From positions 1 through 36,111 of the forward strand of contig CAKZTD010000336.1 of assembly GCA_937921595.1 (NCBI GenBank): 36,111 nt of DNA, in the 5' to 3' direction. This document shows positions 22,878 through 32,153 of this stretch, in pieces; positions within the stretch are counted from its first letter, which is position 1; every line of letters begins with the position of its first letter. Source of the DNA: an uncultured Saprospiraceae bacterium (lineage in GTDB: Bacteria; Bacteroidota; Bacteroidia; Chitinophagales; Saprospiraceae). Position numbers and translations under genes: made by a program. The notes beneath the pieces are model-generated. The model was not told the origin of the DNA. It searched no databases and worked only from the letters and a program-made list of their open reading frames with translations.

Positions 22878-25800
22878 TTAATTTTCACTGATCTTTGTGA
22901 ATTTTATGTTCTTTCGTTTTCCAATTTTGATAATATAAATTCCATCGTTCAAATCAGATGGATTATATTCCAAATCATTAAACCCTTCATTTAAGTTAAC
23001 CATTAGTGTCTTCAATTCTCTACCGAAGAGATCAACAATTTGGATTTTTTCAGTAACCTCTGATCTTGACTTTATCTTAATCGAAATGTGTTGATTACTA
23101 ACCGGATTAGGATAGACTAAAACATTGTCAATCACATCACAATTGGGTACAATGTTGATCGTCTTAGAGTATTCAAAAGTACCGTCATTGTCTACCATTT
23201 TTAAACGATAATAATTATTGTCACTGGTATTGTTATCTAAAAATTGATAAGTAGCACTGAATAATCCACCACCACCATTGACTTGACCCAGTGTCTCAAA
23301 GTTTTGACGATCAGTACTTCGCTCGATTTCATAATGACTAAAATTTTCTTCAGATTCTGAAGTCCATGTTAGCCTTATATTACAGCCTTCTACAGTTCCT
23401 TCAAATCGACTTAATTCAACAGGTAATAGTGATGATGCTTGTATTGTTATTTGCGAAGTTCCTCCTCCGTAGTTAGTGATCCCGTTAAACTGAATATGGT
23501 TTTTGTTATTTCCAATCAATTGAGATCCATCCGTAAATATGTCACTAGTGTTAACACCTGAAAAAGTAGTAGGCGAACTTTGAAGTTCAGTGTTTTCATA
23601 TGCATCTAAATTGAGTCCTTCATTATCAATGTCATTATTGATGTCAAATACATCCTTTTGAAACCATTGAACAGAATCAATACTTGGAGTATTTACACCC
23701 CAATCATTGACGGCTTTGTCTACTGCCGCACTATACATTTGAGCGAATTCTTCTTCTGGAAAATAAAATCGAATATCAATAGGTTGTGTAAATGCTACAT
23801 CTCCAATTGTTTTTATGTTCCAGTCTCTTACCATAGCGAAACTAGCAAACTCCGTATCGGCAGGAGAATATCGATCTGATGGCGTATCGTCAAGTCTAAT
23901 TTCAATATATTCAATTTCTGTAGTGTTGTACAAGGCTCCTCCCATAGAATTCATTCGTATGGCAAACAAGTATTCATCCGGTTCGAGAGGATTGTAATAA
24001 TATCTCCAACCATTGTGTACACAGTAAGTGTATGATCTGATCGTACCATATTTTTGATTTACTTGGTCGATGTGTGTTAATTTACCCTGATGATATCCTA
24101 ACACATGAGACGTAGTAATCGAAGCACCTGAGTCCGTTCCATCGTTGGACATTGCATAATTGGTTGAAGGATTGGAGCAATCAAATTCATAAGCAAAATC
24201 GAAAGAAGACTGGGTATCTGATGTATTACTTTTTGAAATGTCATTCGCTCCTTGTACTGGTTGGGCTGCTGTTCCAGAATGATCGTCAGAATCATTATTG
24301 GTATTTGCACCTTGATAAGTCAATGACGAGTTAAATGTTGCATTAGGTTCATCAACGATCAATTCAAAACTAGGCTCAGTACCAACACCGTCTCCTTGAT
24401 AATCCTCATCTAATAAAAGATGTTTGAAACCATAATCTCCAGTCAAGCCTGTTTTTACAACGGCAAGTACATCTGGATTTGAATCATTATTATAATCAAT
24501 AGAGAGTGAAATGGTTGCACCTTCTAATCCTGGCTCATCACTATCTTGTATGCCGTCACCATTATAATCTAACCATACTAAATTTCCGATAGCAGCGCCT
24601 TGGTCATAATACCCAAAATCAATTCCTGTTGCATTTCCTAAAGTTACATCAACTACTATAGGGTCTGATTTACTGTTTGTACCTTCTGAATGCCAATATC
24701 CTAATAAAATGCTCTGATTGTCGGTAACTTCTACTGTATATGATCCTGAAGGAATACCCGTGAATGAATAGTTTCCTGATGCATCGGTAGTTGTATTTGC
24801 GATGATATTTCCATCACTTCTCATTAGTATTATAGTTACATTTTCAAAGCGATTGTTCTCGCTTCCGTCTAATGTACCTTCCGCATTTTTATCTTCCCAA
24901 ATGGTTCCTGAGATCGTTCGAAGTGTAGATGCTTCGTATCCGAAATCCTGGCTTAGGTTATTGGAGCCACCAGTAATAGTAATCGCGCCTCCTTCATTAT
25001 TCGCTGGTGAAGAATTATCGGGATCATCACTTGGGCTTAACCCAGAAGGGATAGAACTACTCTGTACTTGTACGCTGTAATCACCATCGTCTAGGTTTCC
25101 AAAAAAGTATTTTCCATATTCATCGGTTAATGTCGTCGCAATGTATTTACCCGTTGCGTCATCAAGTAAGTATACCAATACGTCTTCTATACCTGGTTCT
25201 CCTGCATCGTAATTACCATCAGCGTCTTGATCCAAATAAATTAAATCGCCAATAAATCCTTTTCCAGAAGTATGTCCTAAAGGAGCATAACCAAAGTTTT
25301 CGCTTAGTCTGTCAGAACCGTTGATTAGAACTTGACTATATCCGTCATTTCCTCCGTCAGGGTCTCCAGTATTATCGTACTTGTGAAGTAGATTGTCGGT
25401 GTCAGAAATGTGAACGATGTAATCATCGTTTGGTAGATCAGGGAAAAGGTATCTTCCATCATTTATCGTATACATTGTTGAAATGACTTCTTCTCCTAAA
25501 TCCCAATCACCATCTTTATTACTATCGTTGATTAAAACAATACTTACTCCGTTTATACCTTGTTCCCCTATATCATAACTACCATTACCATTTATATCTA
25601 TATAAACACGACTTCCTATATCCGCAGGATCAGAATCCGAAGTATATCCAAAATCTCCTCCTAACCATAAATCTCCAGGTGCAATAATTACAGGATCCAT
25701 GTAGTTGTCACCGTCATCATCTGGGTCGCTTGTTGGAGTGGTATTATAGCCTGATAAACTAGTCGTTACAACTTCAATCATATAGGCAGCTGGATCAAGG

Positions 25801-27791
25801 TTTTCAAAAATATAATTTCCTCTTTGATCAGTTACTGTTGATACACCGTTGTTTTCATAAACACCATCGAAGTCAAGATCTGTTAATAGGTTAATGGTTA
25901 CTCCAGCTATTCCTGATTCTCCAGGATCTTGAATACCATCTCCATTTGCATCATTCCATATTCTATCTCCTAAAGCTCCTTTTGCTGACATTGATGAAGG
26001 AGAATCTGTATTCGATTTAGAAATATAATTATAACCAAAGTCAAGCGTTACATATTCATCGTCTTTGTTTACGCTTGCTGTAGATTGTCCATTTGGACTT
26101 GAAGTACCGTTATCTTCATCGTAAATTAATATTAAACCACTTGGTAGCGAGCTGTTGTCTATCGCTACAGTATAAGTGTCGTTATCTAAATCTTTAAAAA
26201 TATAACCTCCATTAGCATCCGTAATTGTACTTGCTATAGTGATTCCTCCTTGAATTAAATTTAGTGTCACTCCAGGAATTCCCGGCTCTCCAGCATCTTG
26301 AATACCATCAGTATTTTCATCAAGCCAAACTCGATTTCCTATTGCAGAAGTAGATGGGAAAGGATTGATTACTTGGGCGGTCACAAAACAATCTGTATTA
26401 ATTTCATCTTTCACAACTACATCAACAGAGAAAGGATCTCCGGAATTAAAATTCCCAACACTTTTGGTTAATGTGAAAGTTGTCGATTGTCCATATGTTC
26501 CTTGTAAAGGAGAAATGGTGTAATCGTTATTAACACAAACATCATAATTAATGTTAGGGATAGGACCAAGGTTACTTTCTGGATTTAAAGTGAAAGTAAT
26601 TTGATTAGTACTAGTTCCCATATCAACATTATCAAGTCCTGCTCCTGATATTCGTAATGGAGCGAAATAAGAATTATCTATTAAAAGTCCTGTTGTACTT
26701 CCTTGACTGTTTGAGATATAATAAGTTAAGGAAGAATTATTTGTTAGTTGTGCTGATAATGCATAAACAGTCGTCCACGAAGTACTTATGTTATCCCAGT
26801 TTACTGCAGTAATACCACTATTTAGGATACTTCCGTTTTCGTCATATAGTGTAAGCTCGTCTAAAGTATTTAGTTGAGTTTCGATTGCCGGATAAGCGGA
26901 ACCTGTACCTCCATTAGGAACACTTTTATTAAAAGGAGCCCAATCAACTTGACATACATATCTTAGATTATCAAACCATTCATCATTTCCACAACTAGTC
27001 ACTGAAGAGCTATAAGACATGCTATTTCCAATACAATAATTGTAAGGTCCAGACTGGTCAGGTGGTAAAGGGATATATACAAATTGATCACCTTCACTTG
27101 CTTTCGTTGGGTCATCTATTAAAACCTGAACATTAGAGTTATATCCCCCATCTGCATAAAACCAATTCGAGAAACTTCCTGTCATTGAATTTACAGGGTA
27201 AGAACTATTTGGAAATTGTTCACTTGCTGTGAAGGTAGATTCAAAACCTGAATTACTTGGTAAAGTTTCTGAACAACAGTTGCCTGTATTTCCATCATCG
27301 CAAGCTGGTGGTGCGATACAAGATATGCTTGCCTCCCATCCTGAAAAAACCTCGGAGCCATCCGAATGAAATACAAAGTGAAGACAAGTCCCACTCGATA
27401 CAATTGTGCCAGGAGGATTATAAGTACCACAATATTTCCCAATTTGTGAGGTAGAAGCATTTGCACCGTCATATATCCGGAGGTAATCGTAATTACAATT
27501 ACTATTATATTCAAGATAGAATGAAGTGAATTCAATACTAATTGGATTTCCATCATCAGAGCAAAATGTAACCGTGTAATCTTTATTAATTAGATAGTTA
27601 CTTCCGCTTCCTCCATCATCATAGAAGTTACCAGAACAAGTGTAAATAGTTTGGCCATTTACATTATCAATTTCATAATCGGCGAGAAGTGTTTCTGCTG
27701 ATTCTGCAGAAGTAGAATTAATAAAAAAGCATAAAAAGACAATGCTTAATAGTACCCGATTAAAGGTTACAATAGGACTCTTTCCTTGCAT
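22878..27791 (-). CDS. Giant surface protein: CUB + six SdrD-B modules + type IX secretion signal
   Basis: This 1637-residue exported protein has a signal peptide (about 1-29) and a CUB domain at about 52-158 (CSGNFYDDGGSGSNY; NYDYLRIYDGANASTSQIGKY). A beta-rich region at about 170-478 follows. Six SdrD-B modules begin near 482, 605, 723, 845, 958 and 1066; most open with a G-x-x-x-W/Y-x-D-x-N-xDGIQDxGEPGI calcium loop. The fifth (EDKNAEGTLDGSENN) has lost much of that loop. A unique region at 1205-1450 is followed by a fibronectin-like part (1456-1548) and a type A sorting domain (1558-1637, VYPNPVSNQHISIKI ... DLNDGIYIIKIGKRK). The type IX system should carry it to the cell surface, where it probably acts in adhesion. 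The gene is monocistronic, with its own terminator. Confidence 0.9.
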   Translation of the reverse strand: MQGKSPIVTFNRVLLSIVFLCFFINSTSAESAETLLADYEIDNVNGQTIYTCSGNFYDDGGSGSNYLINKDYTVTFCSDDGNPISIEFTSFYLEYNSNCNYDYLRIYDGANASTSQIGKYCGTYNPPGTIVSSGTCLHFVFHSDGSEVFSGWEASISCIAPPACDDGNTGNCCSETLPSNSGFESTFTASEQFPNSSYPVNSMTGSFSNWFYADGGYNSNVQVLIDDPTKASEGDQFVYIPLPPDQSGPYNYCIGNSMSYSSSVTSCGNDEWFDNLRYVCQVDWAPFNKSVPNGGTGSAYPAIETQLNTLDELTLYDENGSILNSGITAVNWDNISTSWTTVYALSAQLTNNSSLTYYISNSQGSTTGLLIDNSYFAPLRISGAGLDNVDMGTSTNQITFTLNPESNLGPIPNINYDVCVNNDYTISPLQGTYGQSTTFTLTKSVGNFNSGDPFSVDVVVKDEINTDCFVTAQVINPFPSTSAIGNRVWLDENTDGIQDAGEPGIPGVTLNLIQGGITIASTITDANGGYIFKDLDNDTYTVAIDNSSLPSGLILIYDEDNGTSSPNGQSTASVNKDDEYVTLDFGYNYISKSNTDSPSSMSAKGALGDRIWNDANGDGIQDPGESGIAGVTINLLTDLDFDGVYENNGVSTVTDQRGNYIFENLDPAAYMIEVVTTSLSGYNTTPTSDPDDDGDNYMDPVIIAPGDLWLGGDFGYTSDSDPADIGSRVYIDINGNGSYDIGEQGINGVSIVLINDSNKDGDWDLGEEVISTMYTINDGRYLFPDLPNDDYIVHISDTDNLLHKYDNTGDPDGGNDGYSQVLINGSDRLSENFGYAPLGHTSGKGFIGDLIYLDQDADGNYDAGEPGIEDVLVYLLDDATGKYIATTLTDEYGKYFFGNLDDGDYSVQVQSSSIPSGLSPSDDPDNSSPANNEGGAITITGGSNNLSQDFGYEASTLRTISGTIWEDKNAEGTLDGSENNRFENVTIILMRSDGNIIANTTTDASGNYSFTGIPSGSYTVEVTDNQSILLGYWHSEGTNSKSDPIVVDVTLGNATGIDFGYYDQGAAIGNLVWLDYNGDGIQDSDEPGLEGATISLSIDYNNDSNPDVLAVVKTGLTGDYGFKHLLLDEDYQGDGVGTEPSFELIVDEPNATFNSSLTYQGANTNNDSDDHSGTAAQPVQGANDISKSNTSDTQSSFDFAYEFDCSNPSTNYAMSNDGTDSGASITTSHVLGYHQGKLTHIDQVNQKYGTIRSYTYCVHNGWRYYYNPLEPDEYLFAIRMNSMGGALYNTTEIEYIEIRLDDTPSDRYSPADTEFASFAMVRDWNIKTIGDVAFTQPIDIRFYFPEEEFAQMYSAAVDKAVNDWGVNTPSIDSVQWFQKDVFDINNDIDNEGLNLDAYENTELQSSPTTFSGVNTSDIFTDGSQLIGNNKNHIQFNGITNYGGGTSQITIQASSLLPVELSRFEGTVEGCNIRLTWTSESEENFSHYEIERSTDRQNFETLGQVNGGGGLFSATYQFLDNNTSDNNYYRLKMVDNDGTFEYSKTINIVPNCDVIDNVLVYPNPVSNQHISIKIKSRSEVTEKIQIVDLFGRELKTLMVNLNEGFNDLEYNPSDLNDGIYIIKIGKRKNIKFTKISEN

Positions 27792-28177
27792 TTTGTGTTA
27801 ATTTGTTTAGTAGATATTAAGTGTAATAACAGAGGGGAAAATTATGAGGGGATGTTTTATGGGTTGTTAAGTGTAAACCAAATTTTATACCACTTCAGCG
27901 AATTCACATATGTAAAGTCAATAGTACCGTGAATTAAAAAGTGACCTTGTTTAATACAGTTGAAGGTATTGGTTGATATTTAGAGTGCTGACTAGTAGGG
28001 GAGTATTAAAGTGTTTGAAGGAAAAGCACTTGATAATGTGCTATATATGTGACATTCTTCAAAAAAAATAAATTAAAATTATTTTAAAAAAATAAATTAT
28101 TTTCCTCTAAAAGTGCAATTAGTTGGATATGATTTTATGAAAAAATATAAGGTGTAAGCTAGTGAGGGGCTTTTGTT
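27792..28177. other. 386-bp AT-rich upstream region of the surface protein gene
   Basis: No gene is seen. It should contain the promoter of the giant surface protein. A short inverted repeat, AATTCAC (27901-27907) with GTGAATT (27929-27935), lies about 110 bp upstream of its start and could be an operator. TATAAAATTTGG (minus strand, around 27880) resembles a -7 box with a shifted spacing. Neither is firm. Confidence 0.4.
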
Positions 28178-28732
28178 TTATTGAAAATCTATTTTTTTAG
28201 CTTGATGCTTATGTATTATATTATGTCGAATGAAAAATGCCATTCCAATTAATAATCCCGGGATACTATATAATATTGAAAAGAAAATAGTAATAACTAA
28301 GCTCCATTTCCAGGGATTATGAAAAGTATCAGTCCATTCTATTTGGCCTGCAATTGCTTCTTTTGAGTAATTCGCAGCAGTCCATCTTTCTTGCATTAAT
28401 GCTAAACTATTTTCGCTCCAGCTTGGATCAATGAATGTTGCATTTATAAAATGCCCTAGTCCCATACAAGCGGCGACTACAAAACCAAAAGTAAGAATAA
28501 GCAAAGCGATATGACTAAGGTCAGGTACCTTATTAGTGTATTTTTTGAAATGATTTTTAAACATAATAATGAAGGTGACACAGACTAAGGAAAACATTAG
28601 TAGAGAGACATTATCATTTCCTAGGTAAGCTTCGTCACCTGTCAGTAGCAAATGGAATATTATATTTAGTGAAATACCAATTGGTAAACCATAGCGTATT
28701 GCTGTTTTAAAAGCAGGATTATCTTTCATCAT
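28178..28732 (-). CDS. DUF4199 family membrane protein
   Basis: This 184-residue protein has four membrane spans (about 14-31, 43-59, 74-96 and 144-167) and the DUF4199 pattern: a first span starting near residue 13 (YGLPIGISLNIIFHLLL), then a loop with TWTAANYSKEAI-type residues before the last span. The family is restricted mainly to Bacteroidota, is an inner-membrane protein, and has no known function. It is the last gene of a four-gene operon, 34 bp after the excisionase-type gene. Nothing in the sequence suggests transport or catalysis. Confidence 0.75.
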   Translation of the reverse strand: MMKDNPAFKTAIRYGLPIGISLNIIFHLLLTGDEAYLGNDNVSLLMFSLVCVTFIIMFKNHFKKYTNKVPDLSHIALLILTFGFVVAACMGLGHFINATFIDPSWSENSLALMQERWTAANYSKEAIAGQIEWTDTFHNPWKWSLVITIFFSILYSIPGLLIGMAFFIRHNIIHKHQAKKIDFQ

Positions 28733-28766
28733 TAGGTTTGTTGTTTTTTGAAACTGAATACTTTTC

Positions 28767-28991
28767 TTATTTCCCTTCTTTTTTTTCCTTTTCTAACTTT
28801 TCCATTAAAGGGTGAAACTTGACATCGATATGTTGCTTAAACCATTCATTGATGATGTCTTTTCGGAAACGCCATTCCTTGCCTATTTTGGCCGCAGGTA
28901 TTTTACCTTTCTGCGCCCAGGTATAAATAGTTTGTGGCTTCATTTTTAAATAAGCCGCCACTTCCTCAATGGTCATTATCTCATCGCTCAT
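28767..28991 (-). CDS. Excisionase-type (HTH_17) DNA-binding protein
   Basis: This 74-residue protein is a MerR-like winged helix of the excisionase-family DNA-binding type: MTIEEVAAYLKMKPQTIYTW (6-25), AQKGKIPAAKIGKEWRFRKD (26-45), IINEWF. The charged tail (PLMEKLEKEKKEGK) may be a coiled coil. Such proteins are phage excisionases, plasmid regulators or stand-alone transcription factors. No integrase or phage gene is nearby, so a transcription factor is more likely. It lies inside an operon of three membrane proteins (36 bp after one, 34 bp before the next), which suggests it controls or responds to them. The phased repeats at 30111-30150 upstream of the operon are a possible target (inference). 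Confidence 0.88.
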   Translation of the reverse strand: MSDEIMTIEEVAAYLKMKPQTIYTWAQKGKIPAAKIGKEWRFRKDIINEWFKQHIDVKFHPLMEKLEKEKKEGK

Positions 28992-29027
28992 AGAAAATTT
29001 ATATTTATATTTATCGATATTTTAAAT

Positions 29028-29756
29028 CTAGTCATTCGAAGGTTCTTCTTCTTTCTCTTCTTTATTCTCACCTGGTTTTACACCAAACATAGATCCGACG
29101 GCATTAAACATGGTTGAATAAAAATTTCCTCGAGTTTCAGATCTAATCATTTCAAAAGGCATCTCTTTGCTACCAAGAAACGGTCTTAAATTCCAGGCTA
29201 ACTGGATACTGACAAATGCAAAGATAAGTACCCAAATTCTAAAAACAGAAAGCCCTATTTTAGGATATACACCTGTACTTTCGAAAGCACTTTTCAAAGC
29301 TTCCAAAACGGTTCTCATTCCAAAAAAACCAGAGAATACAAATATAAAGACATGCAACAATTGGAGAAAATGATAATTGTCTCCAGACATTTGAAAAAAT
29401 AATACAATTGGAGCAAATGCGAGCATGATGGTCGTCGTCATTACAAAACCACTTAGTAAAATAACAAAAAGTTGTTTCATTTTGATTTTCGAACCTAATA
29501 CTAATTGAACGATGTAAAATGATGGAAAACAAATTAATAGCGTTAGGTTTAATAACAACCAAAGCTTTAAGCCTGTAAACATTGCTTGAGTAAAACTATT
29601 GTAACTTCCCATGATAAGCCCATAGCCAAAAGTGAAAATAGTCATCAAACCCAATTGAGCAAATATGAGTTTATTGGTGTATAAATTTTGATTGATTTTG
29701 TTAAAATGATTTTCCTGATCATGCATTACTTCGAATGCTTTTTTAAATGGCAACAT
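29028..29756 (-). CDS. Multi-span membrane protein, unrecognised (Yip1-like appearance)
   Basis: This 242-residue protein has five or six membrane spans (about 30-50, 60-85, 95-121, 128-148 and 172-190). The N-terminus is soluble and His/Asn-rich (EVMHDQENHFNKINQNLYTN) and the C-terminus is strongly acidic (about 225-242, GENKEEKEEEPSND). It resembles Yip1-like bacterial membrane proteins in layout, but no diagnostic motif is seen. It is the second gene of the operon, 37 bp after the small two-span protein. It may form a complex with the neighbouring membrane proteins (inference). Confidence 0.7.
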   Translation of the reverse strand: MLPFKKAFEVMHDQENHFNKINQNLYTNKLIFAQLGLMTIFTFGYGLIMGSYNSFTQAMFTGLKLWLLLNLTLLICFPSFYIVQLVLGSKIKMKQLFVILLSGFVMTTTIMLAFAPIVLFFQMSGDNYHFLQLLHVFIFVFSGFFGMRTVLEALKSAFESTGVYPKIGLSVFRIWVLIFAFVSIQLAWNLRPFLGSKEMPFEMIRSETRGNFYSTMFNAVGSMFGVKPGENKEEKEEEPSND

Positions 29757-29793
29757 TTGATTTTGCGTTTTGAATGATTTTATAATGAATTTG

Positions 29794-30018
29794 TTATGCC
29801 TTCTTTCTCATGGCTCTCCTTATGTATTTAATCATAAAGAAAAAACCTAAACCTACTCCAGTGAAGAACATGGCAAAAATGACAAGTATTGGAATATTTC
29901 CTTTGTCAGAGGTCAATAAATGATAAAGCGACTCCGTCTCATAATCTAGCATTCCCAAACTGAGCGATAAGCAGATTGAAATAAAAATGATAATGATGAT
30001 AGCTATTTTGTCTTTCAT
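29794..30018 (-). CDS. Small two-span membrane protein, first gene of operon
   Basis: I start at the ATG at 30018, giving 74 residues; the longer frame needs a TTG at 30024 for only two more residues. One membrane span lies at about 5-22 (IAIIIIIFISICLSLSLG) and another at about 43-63 (IPILVIFAMFFTGVGLGFFFMI), separated by a polar loop (YETESLYHLLTSDKG), with a very basic end (KYIRRAMRKKA). No family is recognised. It leads the four-gene operon and lies about 90 bp from the phased repeats. Confidence 0.65.
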   Translation of the reverse strand: MKDKIAIIIIIFISICLSLSLGMLDYETESLYHLLTSDKGNIPILVIFAMFFTGVGLGFFFMIKYIRRAMRKKA

Positions 30019-30110
30019 AAACAATGGTTTTTAATATGGAGTAACAGAGCCTATTTTCTGGCTTTGATCGGTGATTGAGTTATAAAGCTAGGATATTTTT
30101 TTGATTATAA

Positions 30111-30150
30111 TACTGTTTGTTACTGTTTTTTATTGTTTTTATCTGTTTTG
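30111..30150. promoter_or_regulatory. Four exactly 10-bp-phased repeats upstream of the membrane operon and the subtilisin gene
   Basis: The blocks TACTGTTTGT, TACTGTTTTT, TATTGTTTTT and ATCTGTTTTG follow each other with an exact period of 10 bp. The phased T-tracts should give bent DNA, and the repeated CTGTTT could be tandem protein-binding sites on one face of the helix. They lie in the divergent spacer, 93 bp from the operon start and 114 bp from the subtilisin start. Confidence 0.6.
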
Positions 30151-30263
30151 TTAACATTTATAAACTGAAATGAGCGTATCCAGTATTATGATTTTTTGCT
30201 ATATTGCATCACACTAGCCTTTTAAGAGGCAGATTATAAACTAAAAACCAAAGCTCTAAAAAG

Positions 30264-32144
30264 ATGAGTGAACTCAAAGTTAAAAGCGGAAAAGGCGAAC
30301 TCTTGCTTCGCAAAAGCAAAAACCTTGTTGGTCTAAAGTCAGCAGGGACTAAAGATTTCAAGGAAGCAGATTTTGTAAAAAAAGAAGTGTATAAAAATCT
30401 TGGAGGATTCAATGTCGTCAACCTTGACAAGAAAGGGAGAAGTATTGATGATAAATTAGATGAAGTCAGAATGGAGGATGAGGTAAATGTGGGAACACAT
30501 GTTTATTATGCTTCAGGGAGTACGCGACCTTTGGTTCCAACCGGAGAAATCTATATCATTTTTCAAGATAATACTAGTAACGATGAGCAACATATTGCTT
30601 TGGATGAATACAATTTAAGATTGGTTGAACGAAGAAGTGAGTATAGAATCATTGCAGCAGTCACCAAAGATTCTCCAAATCCGATAAAAGTTGCAGGTTG
30701 GTTACAGCAAGTTTCTATGGTGAAATTAGCAGAACCAGATCTCGATACTTATGTCGATGAGTATGCTCCTTTCGTTGCACCAGATGATGATCTCTTAGAA
30801 CACCAATGGCATTTAAAAAATAACGGGATTGTTGCGGATGCAAATTTTCCACTCAAGCGAGGGGCTGATGCAAAAGTTTTTGACGCTTGGTCAAGAATCG
30901 GAAATACCGGATCTCGTGATGTTGTTATTGCTGTAATCGATAACGGTTTTGATGTCAATCATCCGGATTTGAAAAGCAAGCTTTACAAACCTTTTGACCT
31001 ATGGAATCAATCGAGTGAAATTGATCAAGGGGATCCAAGGTTTACGCATGGTACGCCATGTGCGAGCGTAGCGATTGCAGCCTCGAACGGCAATGGAATT
31101 GTTGGTGCTGCTCCGAATGCTAAGTTTATGCCGATTAGTGGAACGTCTTTTAGTCTTCGAGCAACAGAGCAGATGTTTGATTATTGTATCAACAATGGAG
31201 CTGATATTATCAGCTGTAGTTGGGGGACGACTGATCCTGCTTTTGATCTCAATCCGATGAAACAAGAAGTGATAGCAAAGGCCGCTCGAAAAGGAAGAAA
31301 TGGAAAAGGTTGTGTCATTGTATATGCAGTTGGAAATGAGGATTTGGATTTTGTAAATTTCTATTCTGCCCATCCTGATGTGATTGCAGTAGCTGCAAGT
31401 ACGAGTAAAGATGAGCATGCTTTTTATTCAAACCGTGGAAGAGAGGTGACCATTTGTGCGCCTTCAAATGGAGACTGGCCAATCTTAGCAGCTCGAGCTT
31501 CTTGGGATGAAGGAGTGAGTTGGGAGACTGGTGCTTTTCAATTTTATCGAGATGGAAAAAACAGAGGTTCTAAATATAAACATTTTGGAGGGACCTCAAG
31601 TGCTTGTCCTTTGGTTGCTGGTATTTGTGCTTTGATTCTTTCTGTAAATCCGGAATTGACAGCTAGAGAGGTAAAAGACATTATTGTAAAAACGGCTGAT
31701 AAAATTGGTGCACCAAGTGAGTATGTAAATGGGCATTCTAAAAAATACGGTCATGGTCGGATTAATGCAGACAAAGCGGTAGCAGAAGCGATGCGTCGAT
31801 TGGATAGTTCGAATAGTAACAGTGAACCAGATCCTGTGGTTGAAGAAAACGTGGCGAAGGGGCGTGGTATTTTTAATTTCAATGTAAAAAGACAAGAGCC
31901 AGTCGGCTTTGGAGTACAGATTGGTGCCTTTGCGGAATACGGAAATGTTTTGATTCAAGTAGAAAAATTACAAAGAGCTTTTGATACGGACATCATCGTA
32001 AGTATTAATGAACTCAAAGGAAAGACGGTGTATAAAGTTGTGGTTGGTGCTTATGATAATCGAAATAATGCGAAGTTGTTATTGTCGAAAATGAAAGGGA
32101 AAGGTGTGAATGGATTTATTCGAAATTTGAAAGATTTGAAATAG
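30264..32144 (+). CDS. Subtilisin-family (S8) serine protease with C-terminal SPOR domain
   Basis: This 626-residue protein has no signal peptide: the N-terminus is polar and basic (MSELKVKSGKGELLLRKSKN). Residues about 90-165 resemble a fervidolysin-like protease prodomain (TGEIYIIFQDN...LRLVERRSEYRIIAAV...VKLAEPDLD). The catalytic domain (about 175-508) has Asp226 (VIDNGFDVNHPDL), His262 (THGTPCASVA), oxyanion Asn358 (VGNED) and Ser445 (GGTSSACPLVAG), so it should be active. After a linker, residues about 546-625 form a SPOR domain (GVQIGAFAEYGNV; VYKVVVGAYDNRNNAKLLLSKM). SPOR domains bind denuded glycan of septal peptidoglycan. Without a signal peptide, reaching the wall needs another route, or the SPOR-like unit binds something else. 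Next to the membrane-protein operon. Confidence 0.9.
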   Translation: MSELKVKSGKGELLLRKSKNLVGLKSAGTKDFKEADFVKKEVYKNLGGFNVVNLDKKGRSIDDKLDEVRMEDEVNVGTHVYYASGSTRPLVPTGEIYIIFQDNTSNDEQHIALDEYNLRLVERRSEYRIIAAVTKDSPNPIKVAGWLQQVSMVKLAEPDLDTYVDEYAPFVAPDDDLLEHQWHLKNNGIVADANFPLKRGADAKVFDAWSRIGNTGSRDVVIAVIDNGFDVNHPDLKSKLYKPFDLWNQSSEIDQGDPRFTHGTPCASVAIAASNGNGIVGAAPNAKFMPISGTSFSLRATEQMFDYCINNGADIISCSWGTTDPAFDLNPMKQEVIAKAARKGRNGKGCVIVYAVGNEDLDFVNFYSAHPDVIAVAASTSKDEHAFYSNRGREVTICAPSNGDWPILAARASWDEGVSWETGAFQFYRDGKNRGSKYKHFGGTSSACPLVAGICALILSVNPELTAREVKDIIVKTADKIGAPSEYVNGHSKKYGHGRINADKAVAEAMRRLDSSNSNSEPDPVVEENVAKGRGIFNFNVKRQEPVGFGVQIGAFAEYGNVLIQVEKLQRAFDTDIIVSINELKGKTVYKVVVGAYDNRNNAKLLLSKMKGKGVNGFIRNLKDLK

Positions 32145-32153
32145 TATTCATGA

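Noticed and set aside
24802-25080. Plus-strand 92-residue frame within the giant surface protein gene
   Set aside because: Antisense to SdrD-B modules four and five, with no signal or family pattern.
28767-28991. Excisionase-type gene as a sign of a prophage or integrated element
   Set aside because: No integrase, attachment repeats, phage genes or tRNA target are present, and it sits evenly inside an operon.
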